DNA from: JAKALQ01 sp963978265
GTDB taxonomy: Bacteria; Actinomycetota; Actinomycetes; S36-B12; UBA5976
Assembly (NCBI GenBank): GCA_963978265.1
Contig: CAXBQV010000022.1
Location: forward strand, 1 to 20,965
Length of the DNA: 20,965 nucleotides
Direction: 5' to 3'
Shown here: one piece after another, positions 6,750-14,343 of the stretch
Numbering within the stretch: the first letter of the stretch is position 1
How the letters are laid out: every line of letters begins with the position of its first letter
The notes under the pieces: model-generated
What the model was told of the DNA's origin: nothing
The model's database searches: none
The model's input: the letters and a program-made list of their open reading frames with translations, nothing else
Program-made: the position numbers and the translations under genes

Positions 6750-7853
6750 GTGATGCGTTCGCTGCCTGATTTCCCCTGGGATTCCCTCGCTCTCTACAAG
6801 AAGCGCGCGTCCGCACTCGGGCTCATCGACCTTTCGATCGGCACCCCAGTGGATCCGGTGCCACAACTCATCCGCGATGCACTGGCCGCAGCGGCGGACT
6901 CACACGGTTATCCCGCAACGTACGGCACTGTCGAACTCCGAGCGGCGATCGCGGGCTGGCTGAAGCGCGCTCTGGCCGTCGAGGCGGATCCCGACGCGAT
7001 CCTCCCGACTATCGGGTCCAAGGAACTCGTCGCGCATCTGCCGTTCCAACTCGGGCTGGGTGCGCAGGACGTGGTGGCCATTCCTGCGATCGCGTATCCG
7101 ACGTACGACGTCGGCGCGAAACTCGCGGGTGCGCACGTCGTGACTGCCGATGGAGTTGAGCAGCTCGAGGCCGCACGGGTCGGATCGGAGGCAGCCGGCC
7201 GATCCGTGAAACTCGTGTGGCTGAACTCGCCGTCGAATCCCACCGGGGCCGTGCTCGGTGTCGATGCGCTTCGCGAGATCGTCGCATGGGCACGGGAACA
7301 TCGCATCCTTGTGGTCAACGACGAGTGCTACATCGAATTGGGTTGGGACGTCCGGCCGGTTTCGATCTTGCACCCCGACGTAGTCGGCGGGACCCATGAC
7401 GGAGTGCTCGCGGTTCATTCGCTGTCGAAACGTTCGAACCTCGCCGGCTACCGAGGTGCCTTCATCACGGGCGATCGCGCGCGCGTGTTGGAACTGCTTG
7501 AAATCCGCAAACACTCCGGGCTCATCTCCCCGGGCCCGGTCCAGGCCGCGATGATCGCCGCATACAACGATGATGCGCACGTTGCGGAGCAGAAGGCACG
7601 CTATGGCGCACGTCGTGAACGCCTGCGCAGTGCGCTCATCGAAGCAGGGTTCACGATTTCCGGCTCGGCTGCCGGTCTGTACCTCTGGGCCACCCGCGGT
7701 GAGGACTGCTGGGACACCGTTGGCTGGCTGGCCGACCGCGGCATCCTTGTCGCTCCGGGCGCCTTCTATGGTGCGGCCGCTGCGCAGCATGTCCGGGTCG
7801 CCCTGACCGGCACTGATAGCAACATCACAGACGCCGTCGAGCGGCTGCGCTGA
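6750..7853 (+). CDS. dapC: N-succinyldiaminopimelate aminotransferase DapC
   Basis: 367 residues, a fold-type I PLP aminotransferase. It converts N-succinyl-2-amino-6-oxopimelate and glutamate to N-succinyl-LL-diaminopimelate in lysine and peptidoglycan-precursor synthesis. The PLP lysine is Lys227 in HSLSKRSNLAGYRGAF; Asn163 in NSPSNPTG contacts the cofactor. The N-terminal LPDFPWDSL and LSIGTPVDPVP segments are typical of actinobacterial DapC. The start is either GTG 6750 or ATG 6753; the Shine-Dalgarno is weak in both cases. I see no promoter, so it is probably expressed with fdxA. The pathway partners dapE and dapD lie 1.4-3.6 kb downstream, separated by citrate synthase. Confidence 0.9.
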   Translation: MMRSLPDFPWDSLALYKKRASALGLIDLSIGTPVDPVPQLIRDALAAAADSHGYPATYGTVELRAAIAGWLKRALAVEADPDAILPTIGSKELVAHLPFQLGLGAQDVVAIPAIAYPTYDVGAKLAGAHVVTADGVEQLEAARVGSEAAGRSVKLVWLNSPSNPTGAVLGVDALREIVAWAREHRILVVNDECYIELGWDVRPVSILHPDVVGGTHDGVLAVHSLSKRSNLAGYRGAFITGDRARVLELLEIRKHSGLISPGPVQAAMIAAYNDDAHVAEQKARYGARRERLRSALIEAGFTISGSAAGLYLWATRGEDCWDTVGWLADRGILVAPGAFYGAAAAQHVRVALTGTDSNITDAVERLR

Positions 7854-7861
7854 CCCCGTAT

Positions 7862-7918
7862 TTCGAAGGCTCCGAACCGGCGAGTAGGTTTGGGCCATCG
7901 AAGAACGCTGGAGCAGAA
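7862..7918 (+). promoter_or_regulatory. Promoter and RBS of citrate synthase
   Basis: TTCGAA (7862-7867), 17 bases, then TAGGTT (7885-7890) make a plausible promoter. The start point would fall about 20 bases before the ATG at 7919, leaving a short leader that carries GGAG five bases upstream of the start. This gene is leadered, unlike many others here. Confidence 0.45.
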
Positions 7919-9202
7919 ATGTCCAACTACGTCCTGCAGTATCCCAACGGTGAACTGCATCTCCCCGAGCAGCCGGCCACTGTCGGTGATGCGGGCCTCG
8001 ACATCTCGTCACTGCTCAAGGACACCGGTCACGTCACACTCGACAGCGGCTTCATGAACACGGCATCGTGCAAGTCGGCGATCACCTACATCGATGGCGA
8101 TGCCGGCATCCTGCGCTACCGCGGCTACCCGATCGAGCAGTTGGCGGAAGGTGCCACCTTCTACGAAGTGGCATACCTCCTCATCTACGGAGAACTCCCG
8201 ACACCGCAGCAGTACGCGGAGTTCGAGCAGAACATCAAGTTGCACACGATGGTGCACGAGGACTTGCGCCACCTGTTCGACGCATTCCCATCCAACGCCC
8301 ACCCGATGCCGGTGCTCTCCTCTGCGGTGTCGGCGCTCTCCACCTTCTTCCAGGATTCCCTTGACCCCTTCGATCCGGAGCAGGTCCACGTCTCGACCAT
8401 CCGCCTGCTCGCGAAGATGCCGACCTTGGCAGCCCTCGCCCACAAGAAGAACGTCGGACAGCCGCATGCCTACCCGAAGAACCACCTCAATCTGGTTGAG
8501 AACTTCATGCGTATGACGTTCGCCGTGCCGGCCGAGCCCTATGAAGTGAATCCGATCGCGGCACGCGCACTCGACCAGTTGTTCATCCTCCATGCGGATC
8601 ATGAGCAGAACTGCTCCACGTCGACGGTTCGCATGGTGGGCTCGTCGCACGCCAACATGTTCGCGTCGATCTCGGCGGGCATCAACGCGCTCTTCGGCCC
8701 GCTGCACGGCGGCGCGAACCAGGCAGTCCTGGAGATGCTGAGCGACATCCATGCGAGCGGCATGAGTGCCGAGACCTTCATCGCCAAGGTGAAGAACAAG
8801 GAAGACGGCATTCGACTGATGGGCTTCGGCCATCGCGTGTACAAGAACTTCGATCCCCGTGCGAAGATCATCAAGAAGACCGCCGATGAGGTCCTGAGTG
8901 CACTCAACATTGACGATCCGCTGTTCGAGATCGCGTTGAAGCTCGAGGAAGCCGCACTCCACGACGAGTACTTCGTCTCCCGCAAGCTGTACCCGAACGT
9001 CGACTTCTACACGGGTCTGATTTACCGGGCGATCGGATTCCCGACCGAGATGTTCACTGTGCTGTTCGCACTTGGACGTCTGCCGGGCTGGATCGCGCAG
9101 TGGCGCGAGATGATCGAGGATCCGGCGACGAAGATCGGCCGCCCGCGACAGGTGTACGTTGGTGCGACCGAACGTCAGTACGTGCCGATGTCGCAGCGAT
9201 AG
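7919..9202 (+). CDS. gltA: Type II citrate synthase
   Basis: 427 residues, the length of the hexameric proteobacterial/actinobacterial GltA. It condenses acetyl-CoA with oxaloacetate, the entry step of the TCA cycle. The catalytic residues match E. coli numbering almost exactly: His263 in PLHGGANQ, His305 in GFGHRVYKNFDPRAK, Asp362 in NVDFYTG. The N-terminal beta domain (LDSGFMNTASCKSAITYIDGD) and RYRGYPIEQLAE are intact. It has its own promoter and RBS and ends 41 bases before the convergent dapE. Its place between dapC and dapE/dapD is notable because citrate synthase is not part of the lysine pathway. Confidence 0.97.
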   Translation: MSNYVLQYPNGELHLPEQPATVGDAGLDISSLLKDTGHVTLDSGFMNTASCKSAITYIDGDAGILRYRGYPIEQLAEGATFYEVAYLLIYGELPTPQQYAEFEQNIKLHTMVHEDLRHLFDAFPSNAHPMPVLSSAVSALSTFFQDSLDPFDPEQVHVSTIRLLAKMPTLAALAHKKNVGQPHAYPKNHLNLVENFMRMTFAVPAEPYEVNPIAARALDQLFILHADHEQNCSTSTVRMVGSSHANMFASISAGINALFGPLHGGANQAVLEMLSDIHASGMSAETFIAKVKNKEDGIRLMGFGHRVYKNFDPRAKIIKKTADEVLSALNIDDPLFEIALKLEEAALHDEYFVSRKLYPNVDFYTGLIYRAIGFPTEMFTVLFALGRLPGWIAQWREMIEDPATKIGRPRQVYVGATERQYVPMSQR

Positions 9203-9243
9203 GTGTAACCACCGGTTCGCATGGATATGGCCGGAGCATTCGG

Positions 9244-10350
9244 CTAGTTGCTCAGCCAGTTCCGCAACTGCGTCTCGACGCGGTAAAGATCGGCAACGGG
9301 GACGTATTCGTGCGGCGTATGTGCCAGCGCCGGATCGGCCGGACCGAAGTTCACTGCCGGAATTCCGAGTGCGCTGAACCTCGACACGTCGGTCCATCCG
9401 AATTTCGGTTCCACCGCACCGCCCGTCGCGGCCACGAATGCTGCGGCCGCTGGGTGTGACAGCCCCGGCAGTGCGCCCGGTGCTTGATCGACGACCGTCA
9501 CTTCGAAGCCGGCGAAGACGTCACGCAGATGTGCCTCCGCTTCAGCGGGAGTGCGATCCGGTGCGAACCGGTGATTGACGGTGATGCAGGCCTCGTCGGG
9601 CACCACATTCCCCGCGACTCCACCAGTGATGAACACCGCTTGCAAGCCCTCGCGATACTGCAAGCCGTCGATACGCGGAGTCCGCGGTGCGTAGGTCGTG
9701 AGCCGTGCAAGGACGTCGGAAAGCCCATGGATCGCGTTCTCGCCCATCCATGCGCGCGCGGTGTGTGCACGTCTGCCCTGTACGCGAACCTCGATGCGCA
9801 TCGTGCCCTGACAGCCGGCCTCGACGATCGCCTTCGAAGGTTCCATGAGGACTGCGAAGTCGCCGCGCAGGAGTTCGGGCCGCGTATCCGCGATCCGTTT
9901 GAGGCCGTTGAACTCTGCTTCGATCTCCTCCGCTTCATAGAAGAGGTACGTGATATCGCGAGTCGGCGCGGTGAGTTCGGCGGCGAGTTTCAACTGCACC
10001 GCGACGCCGCCCTTCATGTCGCAGGCCCCCAGGCCGTACAGCCGGTCTTCGGTGACATCGCGGCCGCCCGCGGCGTCCGCTACTGGTGCCGCTTCGCCTG
10101 CATGCACGAGCAACGCGCGGTCGTTGCCGGATGACGGCACGGTGTCGAGGTGGCCGCCGAGGATCACCCGCTCCGCGCGACCGAGGTTCGTACGGGCGAC
10201 CACGGTGTTGCCGTCGCGGATGACCTCGAGGTGCTCGCACGCGCGGAGCGCGGACTCGACGCGATCGGCCAGGGCGGCTTCGTGCGTGGAGACACTGGGC
10301 GTCTCGATGAGCTCGCGGGCGAGCTGCAGCACATCCGCACGGAGATCCAT
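9244..10350 (-). CDS. dapE: Succinyl-diaminopimelate desuccinylase DapE (M20 family)
   Basis: 368 residues. DapE hydrolyses N-succinyl-LL-diaminopimelate to LL-diaminopimelate and succinate. M20 dizinc metallopeptidase residues are present: His67 and Asp69 in GGHLDTVP, bridging Asp111 in GLGACDMKGG, and Glu141/Glu142 in YEAEEIE. The GCQGTMRIEVRVQGRRAHTAR stretch (about 195-215) marks the dimerisation lid domain; KFGWTDVSRF and HTPHEYV lie near the C-terminus. The start is the ATG at 10350 (MDLRADVL); it sits 6 bases after a CAGGCT hexamer, fitting a leaderless transcript, whereas the in-frame ATG at 10377 has no such signal. It is divergent from dapD across 64 bases, so the two pathway genes may share control. 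Confidence 0.92.
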   Translation of the reverse strand: MDLRADVLQLARELIETPSVSTHEAALADRVESALRACEHLEVIRDGNTVVARTNLGRAERVILGGHLDTVPSSGNDRALLVHAGEAAPVADAAGGRDVTEDRLYGLGACDMKGGVAVQLKLAAELTAPTRDITYLFYEAEEIEAEFNGLKRIADTRPELLRGDFAVLMEPSKAIVEAGCQGTMRIEVRVQGRRAHTARAWMGENAIHGLSDVLARLTTYAPRTPRIDGLQYREGLQAVFITGGVAGNVVPDEACITVNHRFAPDRTPAEAEAHLRDVFAGFEVTVVDQAPGALPGLSHPAAAAFVAATGGAVEPKFGWTDVSRFSALGIPAVNFGPADPALAHTPHEYVPVADLYRVETQLRNWLSN

Positions 10351-10356
10351 GGGGAT

Positions 10357-10407
10357 AGCCTGCCATGTGGGGTGCATTCGGATTCCCGCCACGCGGGTCG
10401 GTAGCGT
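10357..10407. promoter_or_regulatory. Divergent leaderless promoters of dapE and dapD
   Basis: On the minus strand CAGGCT (10362-10357) is 6 bases from the dapE ATG. On the plus strand TAGCGT (10402-10407) is 7 bases from the dapD ATG. Neither gene has a Shine-Dalgarno. Between them is a short inverted repeat, CCCGCCACGCGGG (10385-10397), a possible shared operator. Confidence 0.5.
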
Positions 10408-10414
10408 TCTCGCC

Positions 10415-11332
10415 ATGACGGCAGCATCAGCACACGGTCTGGCCACCTACGCCGGCACAACCCTGCTCGACGCGTGGTACCCAGCCCCGGCGCTCAGTGC
10501 GACACCAGCACCAGTCGCAGATCTCGCAGCAGGTGCACGCTTCGACGATCTTCGTGACGTGCACGTAAGGGCGATCACCACCGGTATCACGAGTCTCGAC
10601 GACGCACCGGTCGATGCCGCGGACGCATATCTGCGACTCCATCTCCTGAGTCATCGACTGGTGAAGCCGCGAAGCATCAATCTCACCGGCATCTTCGGCC
10701 TGCTGAGCAATGTGGCGTGGACGAGCATCGGACCGATTGCGATCGACAATCTCACGCACGTGCAGGTGAAAGCTCGAGCGCGCGGCGTCCAGATCAACGT
10801 GTACGGCGTCGACAAGTTCCCGCGGATGGTCGACTACGTCGTGCCGAGCGGAGTTCGGATCGCAGACGCTGACCGCGTCCGACTCGGTGCCCACCTTGCC
10901 GAAGGCACCACGGTGATGCATGAGGGATTCGTGAACTTCAATGCCGGCACACTCGGCACCTCGATGGTGGAAGGCCGTATCTCCGCAGGTGTCGTCGTCG
11001 GCAATGGCTCGGACATCGGTGGCGGATCGTCGATCATGGGCACACTCTCGGGCGGTGGCCAGGAAGTCATCACCGTCGGCGAGGGCTGCCTGATTGGTGC
11101 GAACGCCGGTATCGGCATCTCGTTGGGCGACGGGTCGGTCGTCGAGGCTGGTACCTATGTCACAGCTGGTTCGAAGATCACCCTGCCCGACGGCGACGTG
11201 GTGAAAGGTCGCCAACTCTCCGGTGTCCCGAACCTGCTGTTCATCCGCAACTCCGTCACCGGCGCGCTCGAAGCGCGGCCGCGTACCGGCACTTGGGGCG
11301 GACTGAACGCCGCGTTGCACAGCAACGACTGA
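10415..11332 (+). CDS. dapD: Tetrahydrodipicolinate N-succinyltransferase DapD
   Basis: 305 residues, actinobacterial-type DapD. It transfers succinyl from succinyl-CoA to tetrahydrodipicolinate, the first step of the succinylase branch to diaminopimelate. The N-terminal half carries the actinobacterial domain (LRLHLLSHRLVKPRS). The C-terminal half is a left-handed beta helix with hexapeptide repeats: VRLGAHLAEGTTVMHEGFVNFNAG, then GVVVGNGSDIGGGSSIMGTLSGG, then GEGCLIGANAGIGISLGD. The ATG at 10415 is 7 bases downstream of TAGCGT. The stop overlaps the LOG-family start in TGATG, so the two are translationally coupled. In M. tuberculosis dapD, dapE and a LOG-family gene (Rv1201c, Rv1202, Rv1205) also lie close together. 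Confidence 0.95.
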   Translation: MTAASAHGLATYAGTTLLDAWYPAPALSATPAPVADLAAGARFDDLRDVHVRAITTGITSLDDAPVDAADAYLRLHLLSHRLVKPRSINLTGIFGLLSNVAWTSIGPIAIDNLTHVQVKARARGVQINVYGVDKFPRMVDYVVPSGVRIADADRVRLGAHLAEGTTVMHEGFVNFNAGTLGTSMVEGRISAGVVVGNGSDIGGGSSIMGTLSGGGQEVITVGEGCLIGANAGIGISLGDGSVVEAGTYVTAGSKITLPDGDVVKGRQLSGVPNLLFIRNSVTGALEARPRTGTWGGLNAALHSND

Positions 11333-11925
11333 TGCGCAGCGTCTGCGTCTTCTGCGCGTCGAGCACTCGTATCGACGATCGCTATCTCCGACTTGCTGCC
11401 GAGATCGGACAAGGCGTGGCGACGGCCGGCTACCAGTTGATCACCGGCGGTGGCAGCGTCTCGATGATGGGTGCGGTTGCTCGAGCCGCCCGTGCTGCGG
11501 GTGGGCACACGGTCGGTGTGATTCCGCAAGCACTCATCGACATGGAAGTTGCCGATCACGACGCGGATGAACTTGTTGTCACGCCCGATATGCGAACCCG
11601 CAAGGCGGAGATGGATCGGCGAAGCGATGTGTTCGTCGCGCTGCCCGGGGGCATCGGAACACTCGAGGAACTGACGGAGGTGTGGACTGCGTTCACCCTC
11701 GGCATGCATGCGAAGCCGGTGATCGTGGTCGATCCATGGGGTGACTACGCGGGGCTGCGTGAGCAGATCGCGCATTTGGTTCGCACGGGCTTCATGCGTC
11801 AATCGGCCGCTGATGCGATCCACTGGGCTGACAGTGTCGAAGGTGCGCTCAGGATCATCGATGCGCATGCGAAAACAGTCGAGGGCCCCGTCGCCACTCA
11901 CTTCGACGAGGCCCTCGAGCCGTAG
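11332..11925 (+). CDS. LOG-family Rossmann-fold protein (TIGR00730; cytokinin riboside phosphoribohydrolase-like)
   Basis: 197 residues of the LOG/lysine-decarboxylase-like family. Known members hydrolyse cytokinin nucleotides or other nucleoside monophosphates to free base and ribose phosphate. The PGGIGTLEE motif (105-113) and MRTRK (87-91) carry the catalytic Arg and Glu. The usual GGGxxGLMG loop reads GGGSVSMMG (39-47), with Ser replacing a Gly in the phosphate-binding loop. The start is fixed by the one-base TGATG overlap with dapD. Substrate in this organism is unknown. The 3' end contains a hairpin and stops 6 bases before the convergent DUF5666-like gene. Confidence 0.88.
   Translation: MRSVCVFCASSTRIDDRYLRLAAEIGQGVATAGYQLITGGGSVSMMGAVARAARAAGGHTVGVIPQALIDMEVADHDADELVVTPDMRTRKAEMDRRSDVFVALPGGIGTLEELTEVWTAFTLGMHAKPVIVVDPWGDYAGLREQIAHLVRTGFMRQSAADAIHWADSVEGALRIIDAHAKTVEGPVATHFDEALEP
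11881..11916 (+). terminator. Hairpin in the 3' end of the LOG gene, possible terminator
   Basis: GAGGGCC (11881-11887) pairs with GGCCCTC (11910-11916); inside it CGTCG (11889-11893) pairs with CGACG (11904-11908) after one mismatch, leaving a 10-base loop. That is a 12-bp interrupted stem within the last codons of the gene. No T-run follows, so it could be a Rho-type or U-less terminator. The perfect palindrome CCTGATCAGG (11927-11936) spans the gap to the convergent gene. Confidence 0.4.
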
Positions 11926-11931
11926 ACCTGA

Positions 11932-12552
11932 TCAGGCGTTGGAGCCAGTGGTCGATGCGGTTGCAGTCGGCGCCGGAACCGGGCGCGCTGCATGGTTGTG
12001 GATGTCGATTGCGGTGGCGACGCCGGAGGCGACAGTGCCGTGGAGCTCCACGACATCGTCCTTCACGAATGCAGAGGCCTTCACAGCAGCCCCATTGCGG
12101 TCGATGCGCGCAGTCGGCGAGATGGTCCACGACCACTCGACGCCGTCATCACTCTTCACAACCATGGTGGAGTCCGTCGCGGACACGACCTTGCCGGACT
12201 GCTGGCGAACCGTGACGTAGGTGACCTTGCCGGTTGCATCAGACGTTGCGATGACGCCTTCGTTGTGGAGCATGCGACCTCGCGCGACTCCGTTCGGCAT
12301 GCCGTGATCGCCGTCCATGTCGCCCATGCCGTGGCCGTGGCCACCCATCATGCCGCGACCGTCGGCGTCCATCATGCCCATGCCGCCCACGCGGCCGACA
12401 ACGTTGCCGTTCGGGCCCTGCGTATTCGACGTGGGGAACCCGTTCTGATGTGCGCCACCTCTGGCGATTGCCGGGCCGGCGACGAGCGTGCCTGCGACGG
12501 CGAGGGTTGCGATGCTGCCCGCGATCACCGCGGAGCGTCGTGACATCTTCAT
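11932..12552 (-). CDS. Secreted Met/His/Gly-rich protein with DUF5666-like domain
   Basis: 206 residues. A signal peptide is clear: MKMSRR, a hydrophobic core at about 8-27, and a cleavage site near AIA at 28-30, so the protein is exported. Residues 53-96 are low-complexity and hold nine Met and four His among Gly and Asp (GMGMMDADGRGMMGG, then HGHGMGDMDGDHGM), which looks like a soft-metal (copper) binding tract. Residues 98-185 alternate in beta-strand fashion (GKVVSATDSTMVVKSDDG, then VKDDVVELHGTV) as in DUF5666 domains. The C-terminal 20 residues are Pro/Ala/Thr-rich. No function is known; metal binding is inference. GAGAGGAAAGG lies about 8 bases before the ATG at 12552, so this is a leadered gene. 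Confidence 0.72.
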   Translation of the reverse strand: MKMSRRSAVIAGSIATLAVAGTLVAGPAIARGGAHQNGFPTSNTQGPNGNVVGRVGGMGMMDADGRGMMGGHGHGMGDMDGDHGMPNGVARGRMLHNEGVIATSDATGKVTYVTVRQQSGKVVSATDSTMVVKSDDGVEWSWTISPTARIDRNGAAVKASAFVKDDVVELHGTVASGVATAIDIHNHAARPVPAPTATASTTGSNA

Positions 12553-12765
12553 GGAGTTGCCTTTCCTCTCAATGTCGACCAGCCCTCATTGGTCCTGAAC
12601 CGATCTGGTTCGTTGCTGGAAGCACACCACACGCACGTCAGGGACACCGTCGGGAATCGTCGCGGTTTCGGTGAAGGTTCCTTGGAGTTGCCTGTGAAGC
12701 CTGGGGCTCCTGACGTCGGCAACCGTGCGGTCGGCGAACGTGGGTATCTGTGTGACACTTCCGGC
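12553..12765. promoter_or_regulatory. Divergent intergenic region between DUF5666-like gene and tag
   Basis: This 213-base gap is the largest in the window. On the minus strand next to 12552 it carries the GAGAGGAAAGG ribosome-binding site. GAACC-GATCT-GGTTC (12597-12611) is an inverted repeat with a 5-base spacer and could be an operator for the secreted protein. At the other end GACACT (12754-12759) stands 6 bases before the tag ATG. I see no RNA gene or further coding sequence in the gap. Confidence 0.4.
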
Positions 12766-13380
12766 ATGCAGCTCGTGGATCCCGGTGATGGCCGAATGCG
12801 TTGCGCGTGGTCGGTCTCCGCACCCGACTACATCGCCTACCACGACGCTGAGTGGGGCGTCCCAGTGGCGGGCGATCGCGCATACTTCGAGCGCTTGACC
12901 TTCGAGGCGTTCCAGAGCGGCCTGTCGTGGCTCATCATCATGCGCAAACGACCGGCGTTCCGTGCCGCATTCGCCGACTTCGATCCCGAGATCGTCGCGA
13001 CGTTCTCCGATGCGGATCTTGCGCGGCTGATGGCCGACGAGCGGATCGTCCGGAACCGTCGCAAAATCGAGGCGACGATCACGAACGCGCGGGCGCTGTG
13101 CCGGCTCCGTGACGCCGAAGGTGACGGCGCTCTCCACGACCTGATCGCGCGGCATCGGCCGACGGAGGCCGAACTCGAGGCCGAAGGCTTTCGCCGCCCG
13201 CCGCGCAGCCTCAGCGATCTGCCGACCCAGACAAACGCGTCCCGAGCCCTCGCGAAGGCGCTCAAGCGCCACGGATTCGTGTTCGTGGGTCCGACGACGC
13301 TGTATGCGGGGATGCAGGCGAATGGCCTCGTGGACGACCACCTGGTGGGCTGTTTCCGGAGGGGCCCGTCCCCAGCCTGA
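12766..13380 (+). CDS. tag: DNA-3-methyladenine glycosylase I (Tag)
   Basis: 204 residues from the ATG at 12766; an in-frame ATG at 12796 would match the E. coli start more closely. Tag excises 3-methyladenine from alkylated DNA in base-excision repair. The family pattern is complete: MRCAW and YIAYHDAEWGVP (zinc ligands Cys13 and His26), FEAFQSGLSW with the substrate-recognition Glu, then RRKIEATITNAR, ALKRHGFVFVGPTT, and GLVDDHLVGC with the remaining His and Cys zinc ligands. A -10-like GACACT 6 bases upstream of 12766 supports the longer start and leaderless transcription. The neighbour DUF3117 matches the M. tuberculosis order Rv1210-Rv1211. Confidence 0.93.
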   Translation: MQLVDPGDGRMRCAWSVSAPDYIAYHDAEWGVPVAGDRAYFERLTFEAFQSGLSWLIIMRKRPAFRAAFADFDPEIVATFSDADLARLMADERIVRNRRKIEATITNARALCRLRDAEGDGALHDLIARHRPTEAELEAEGFRRPPRSLSDLPTQTNASRALAKALKRHGFVFVGPTTLYAGMQANGLVDDHLVGCFRRGPSPA

Positions 13381-13399
13381 TGGGCGATTTCAGGGGGGC

Positions 13400-13459
13400 G
13401 TAGGTCCTACGGAATAATGGTGCACTCGGCGCTCCAGCGCCCTGACGAAAGGCAACACA
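13400..13459 (+). promoter_or_regulatory. Promoter/leader of the DUF3117 gene with inverted repeat and hairpin
   Basis: GTAGG-T-CCTAC (13400-13410) is a perfect inverted repeat directly before an AT-rich GGAATAATGG stretch (13411-13420) that can serve as the -10 region. In the leader, GGCGC-TCCA-GCGCC (13428-13441) is a perfect 5-bp hairpin. GAAAGG (13447-13452) is the Shine-Dalgarno, 7 bases before the ATG. Confidence 0.45.
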
Positions 13460-13630
13460 ATGGCGGCAATGAAGCCCCGTACCGGCGACGGACCCATGGA
13501 GGTCGCAAAGGAAGGGCGCGTCATCGTGATGCGAGTTCCGCTCGAGGGCGGTGGCCGCCTGGTCGTTGCACTGACTCCTGATGAGGCCCGGGACCTCGGC
13601 GGCCAGCTGAGCAACGTCGTCCCCGCTTGA
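13460..13630 (+). CDS. DUF3117 domain-containing small protein
   Basis: 56 residues, beginning MAAMKPRTGDGP and continuing with EGRVIVMRVPLEGGGRLV and LTPDEARDLGGQL. This is the DUF3117 family, about 55 residues and very conserved in actinobacteria (Rv1211 in M. tuberculosis). Function is unknown. The predicted fold is beta strands followed by one short helix; there is no signal peptide or membrane segment, so it is cytoplasmic. It is transcribed alone, with its own leader, a Shine-Dalgarno and a strong terminator 15 bases after the stop. That isolation suggests high independent expression. Confidence 0.93.
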   Translation: MAAMKPRTGDGPMEVAKEGRVIVMRVPLEGGGRLVVALTPDEARDLGGQLSNVVPA

Positions 13631-13644
13631 CGAAGATCCACGAG

Positions 13645-13672
13645 AGGACCCCGATTCGTCGGGGTCCTTTTC
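13645..13672 (+). terminator. Intrinsic terminator of DUF3117 with UUCG tetraloop
   Basis: AGGACCCCGA (13645-13654), loop TTCG, TCGGGGTCCT (13659-13668): a perfect 10-bp stem closed by a stable UUCG tetraloop and followed by TTT. The stop of the convergent O-methyltransferase gene (13673-13671) lies immediately beyond it. On the minus strand there is no T-run, so it is directional. Confidence 0.9.
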
Positions 13673-14336
13673 ATTCCTCCGGTGGAAGGTGGACGCCGAC
13701 GAGCAGGCCGTCGCCGACGACGAGCATCGCCGACAGCAGCCGGTCGTCGTCGGCCACCCGGTGCGAGAAGAGCCGACGGGCGACCGTCGCCGGGTCCCGC
13801 TGCGCGGGGTCCCCGACCTTGTTGTCGCCGAAGATGTTCGACACCGCGAAAATCCCGCCGCGACGGAGCAGTCGCAGCGATTGGTCGAGCATCGGATTGA
13901 GTGCCGACGGCTCGACGTTCAGCAGCACGAGGTCGTAGCCGGCGTCCTCGAGCTTCGGCAAGATGTCCGACGGGCGCCCGGCGATCAATCGCACACGCGG
14001 GGTAGGCACGTCGACTGAAGCGAGGATTTCGCGGGCGATCCGGTGGTGTTCGCCTTCGACATCGATCGAGGTCAGTTGTCCGTCGAGGCGCAGTCCCTGC
14101 AGCATCCAGAGCGCAGTGACGCCGGTACCGGTTCCGATCTCGACGATGTTGCGGGCATGCGTCATAGCGGCCAGCAGGCGGAGCGCAGCACCTGCGGCTG
14201 GCGAGATCGCCGTGACACCGAGTTCCTCTGCACGCTGACGGGCCTCGACGATCGCATCGGTTTCGGGGGTGAACGTTTCGGCGAAATCCCAGGTCGCCTC
14301 AGTGGGGACCGGCCACAGCGGTTCGTCTACGTACAC
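13671..14336 (-). CDS. Class I SAM-dependent O-methyltransferase-like protein (caffeoyl-CoA OMT family), altered metal site
   Basis: 221 residues from the GTG at 14336, supported by TAGTCT ending 7 bases upstream. The Rossmann SAM-binding motif EIGTGTG (66-72) and the acidic SIDVEGEHH strand (90-98) are intact. The family (Rv1220c in M. tuberculosis at the same place) usually has a divalent-metal site with Asp in FIDAD and Asp-Asn after the next strand. Here those read LLNVE (138-142) and SN (166-167), so two metal ligands appear lost. SAM binding is plausible; canonical catechol-type methylation is doubtful. Substrate is unknown for the whole group. It is divergent from htrA across 137 bases. 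Confidence 0.85.
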   Translation of the reverse strand: MYVDEPLWPVPTEATWDFAETFTPETDAIVEARQRAEELGVTAISPAAGAALRLLAAMTHARNIVEIGTGTGVTALWMLQGLRLDGQLTSIDVEGEHHRIAREILASVDVPTPRVRLIAGRPSDILPKLEDAGYDLVLLNVEPSALNPMLDQSLRLLRRGGIFAVSNIFGDNKVGDPAQRDPATVARRLFSHRVADDDRLLSAMLVVGDGLLVGVHLPPEE

Positions 14337-14343
14337 GTCGATG

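Noticed and set aside
6900..8012. Minus-strand open frame opposite dapC
   Set aside because: dapC has all PLP aminotransferase motifs; the antisense frame shows none and runs past both gene ends.
9203..9243. Intrinsic terminator between gltA and dapE
   Set aside because: Only 4-bp complementary stretches are present and there is no T-run on either strand.
8009..9397. Minus-strand open frame of about 460 codons opposite citrate synthase
   Set aside because: gltA on the plus strand is unmistakable; the antisense product is Arg/His/Glu-rich low-complexity.
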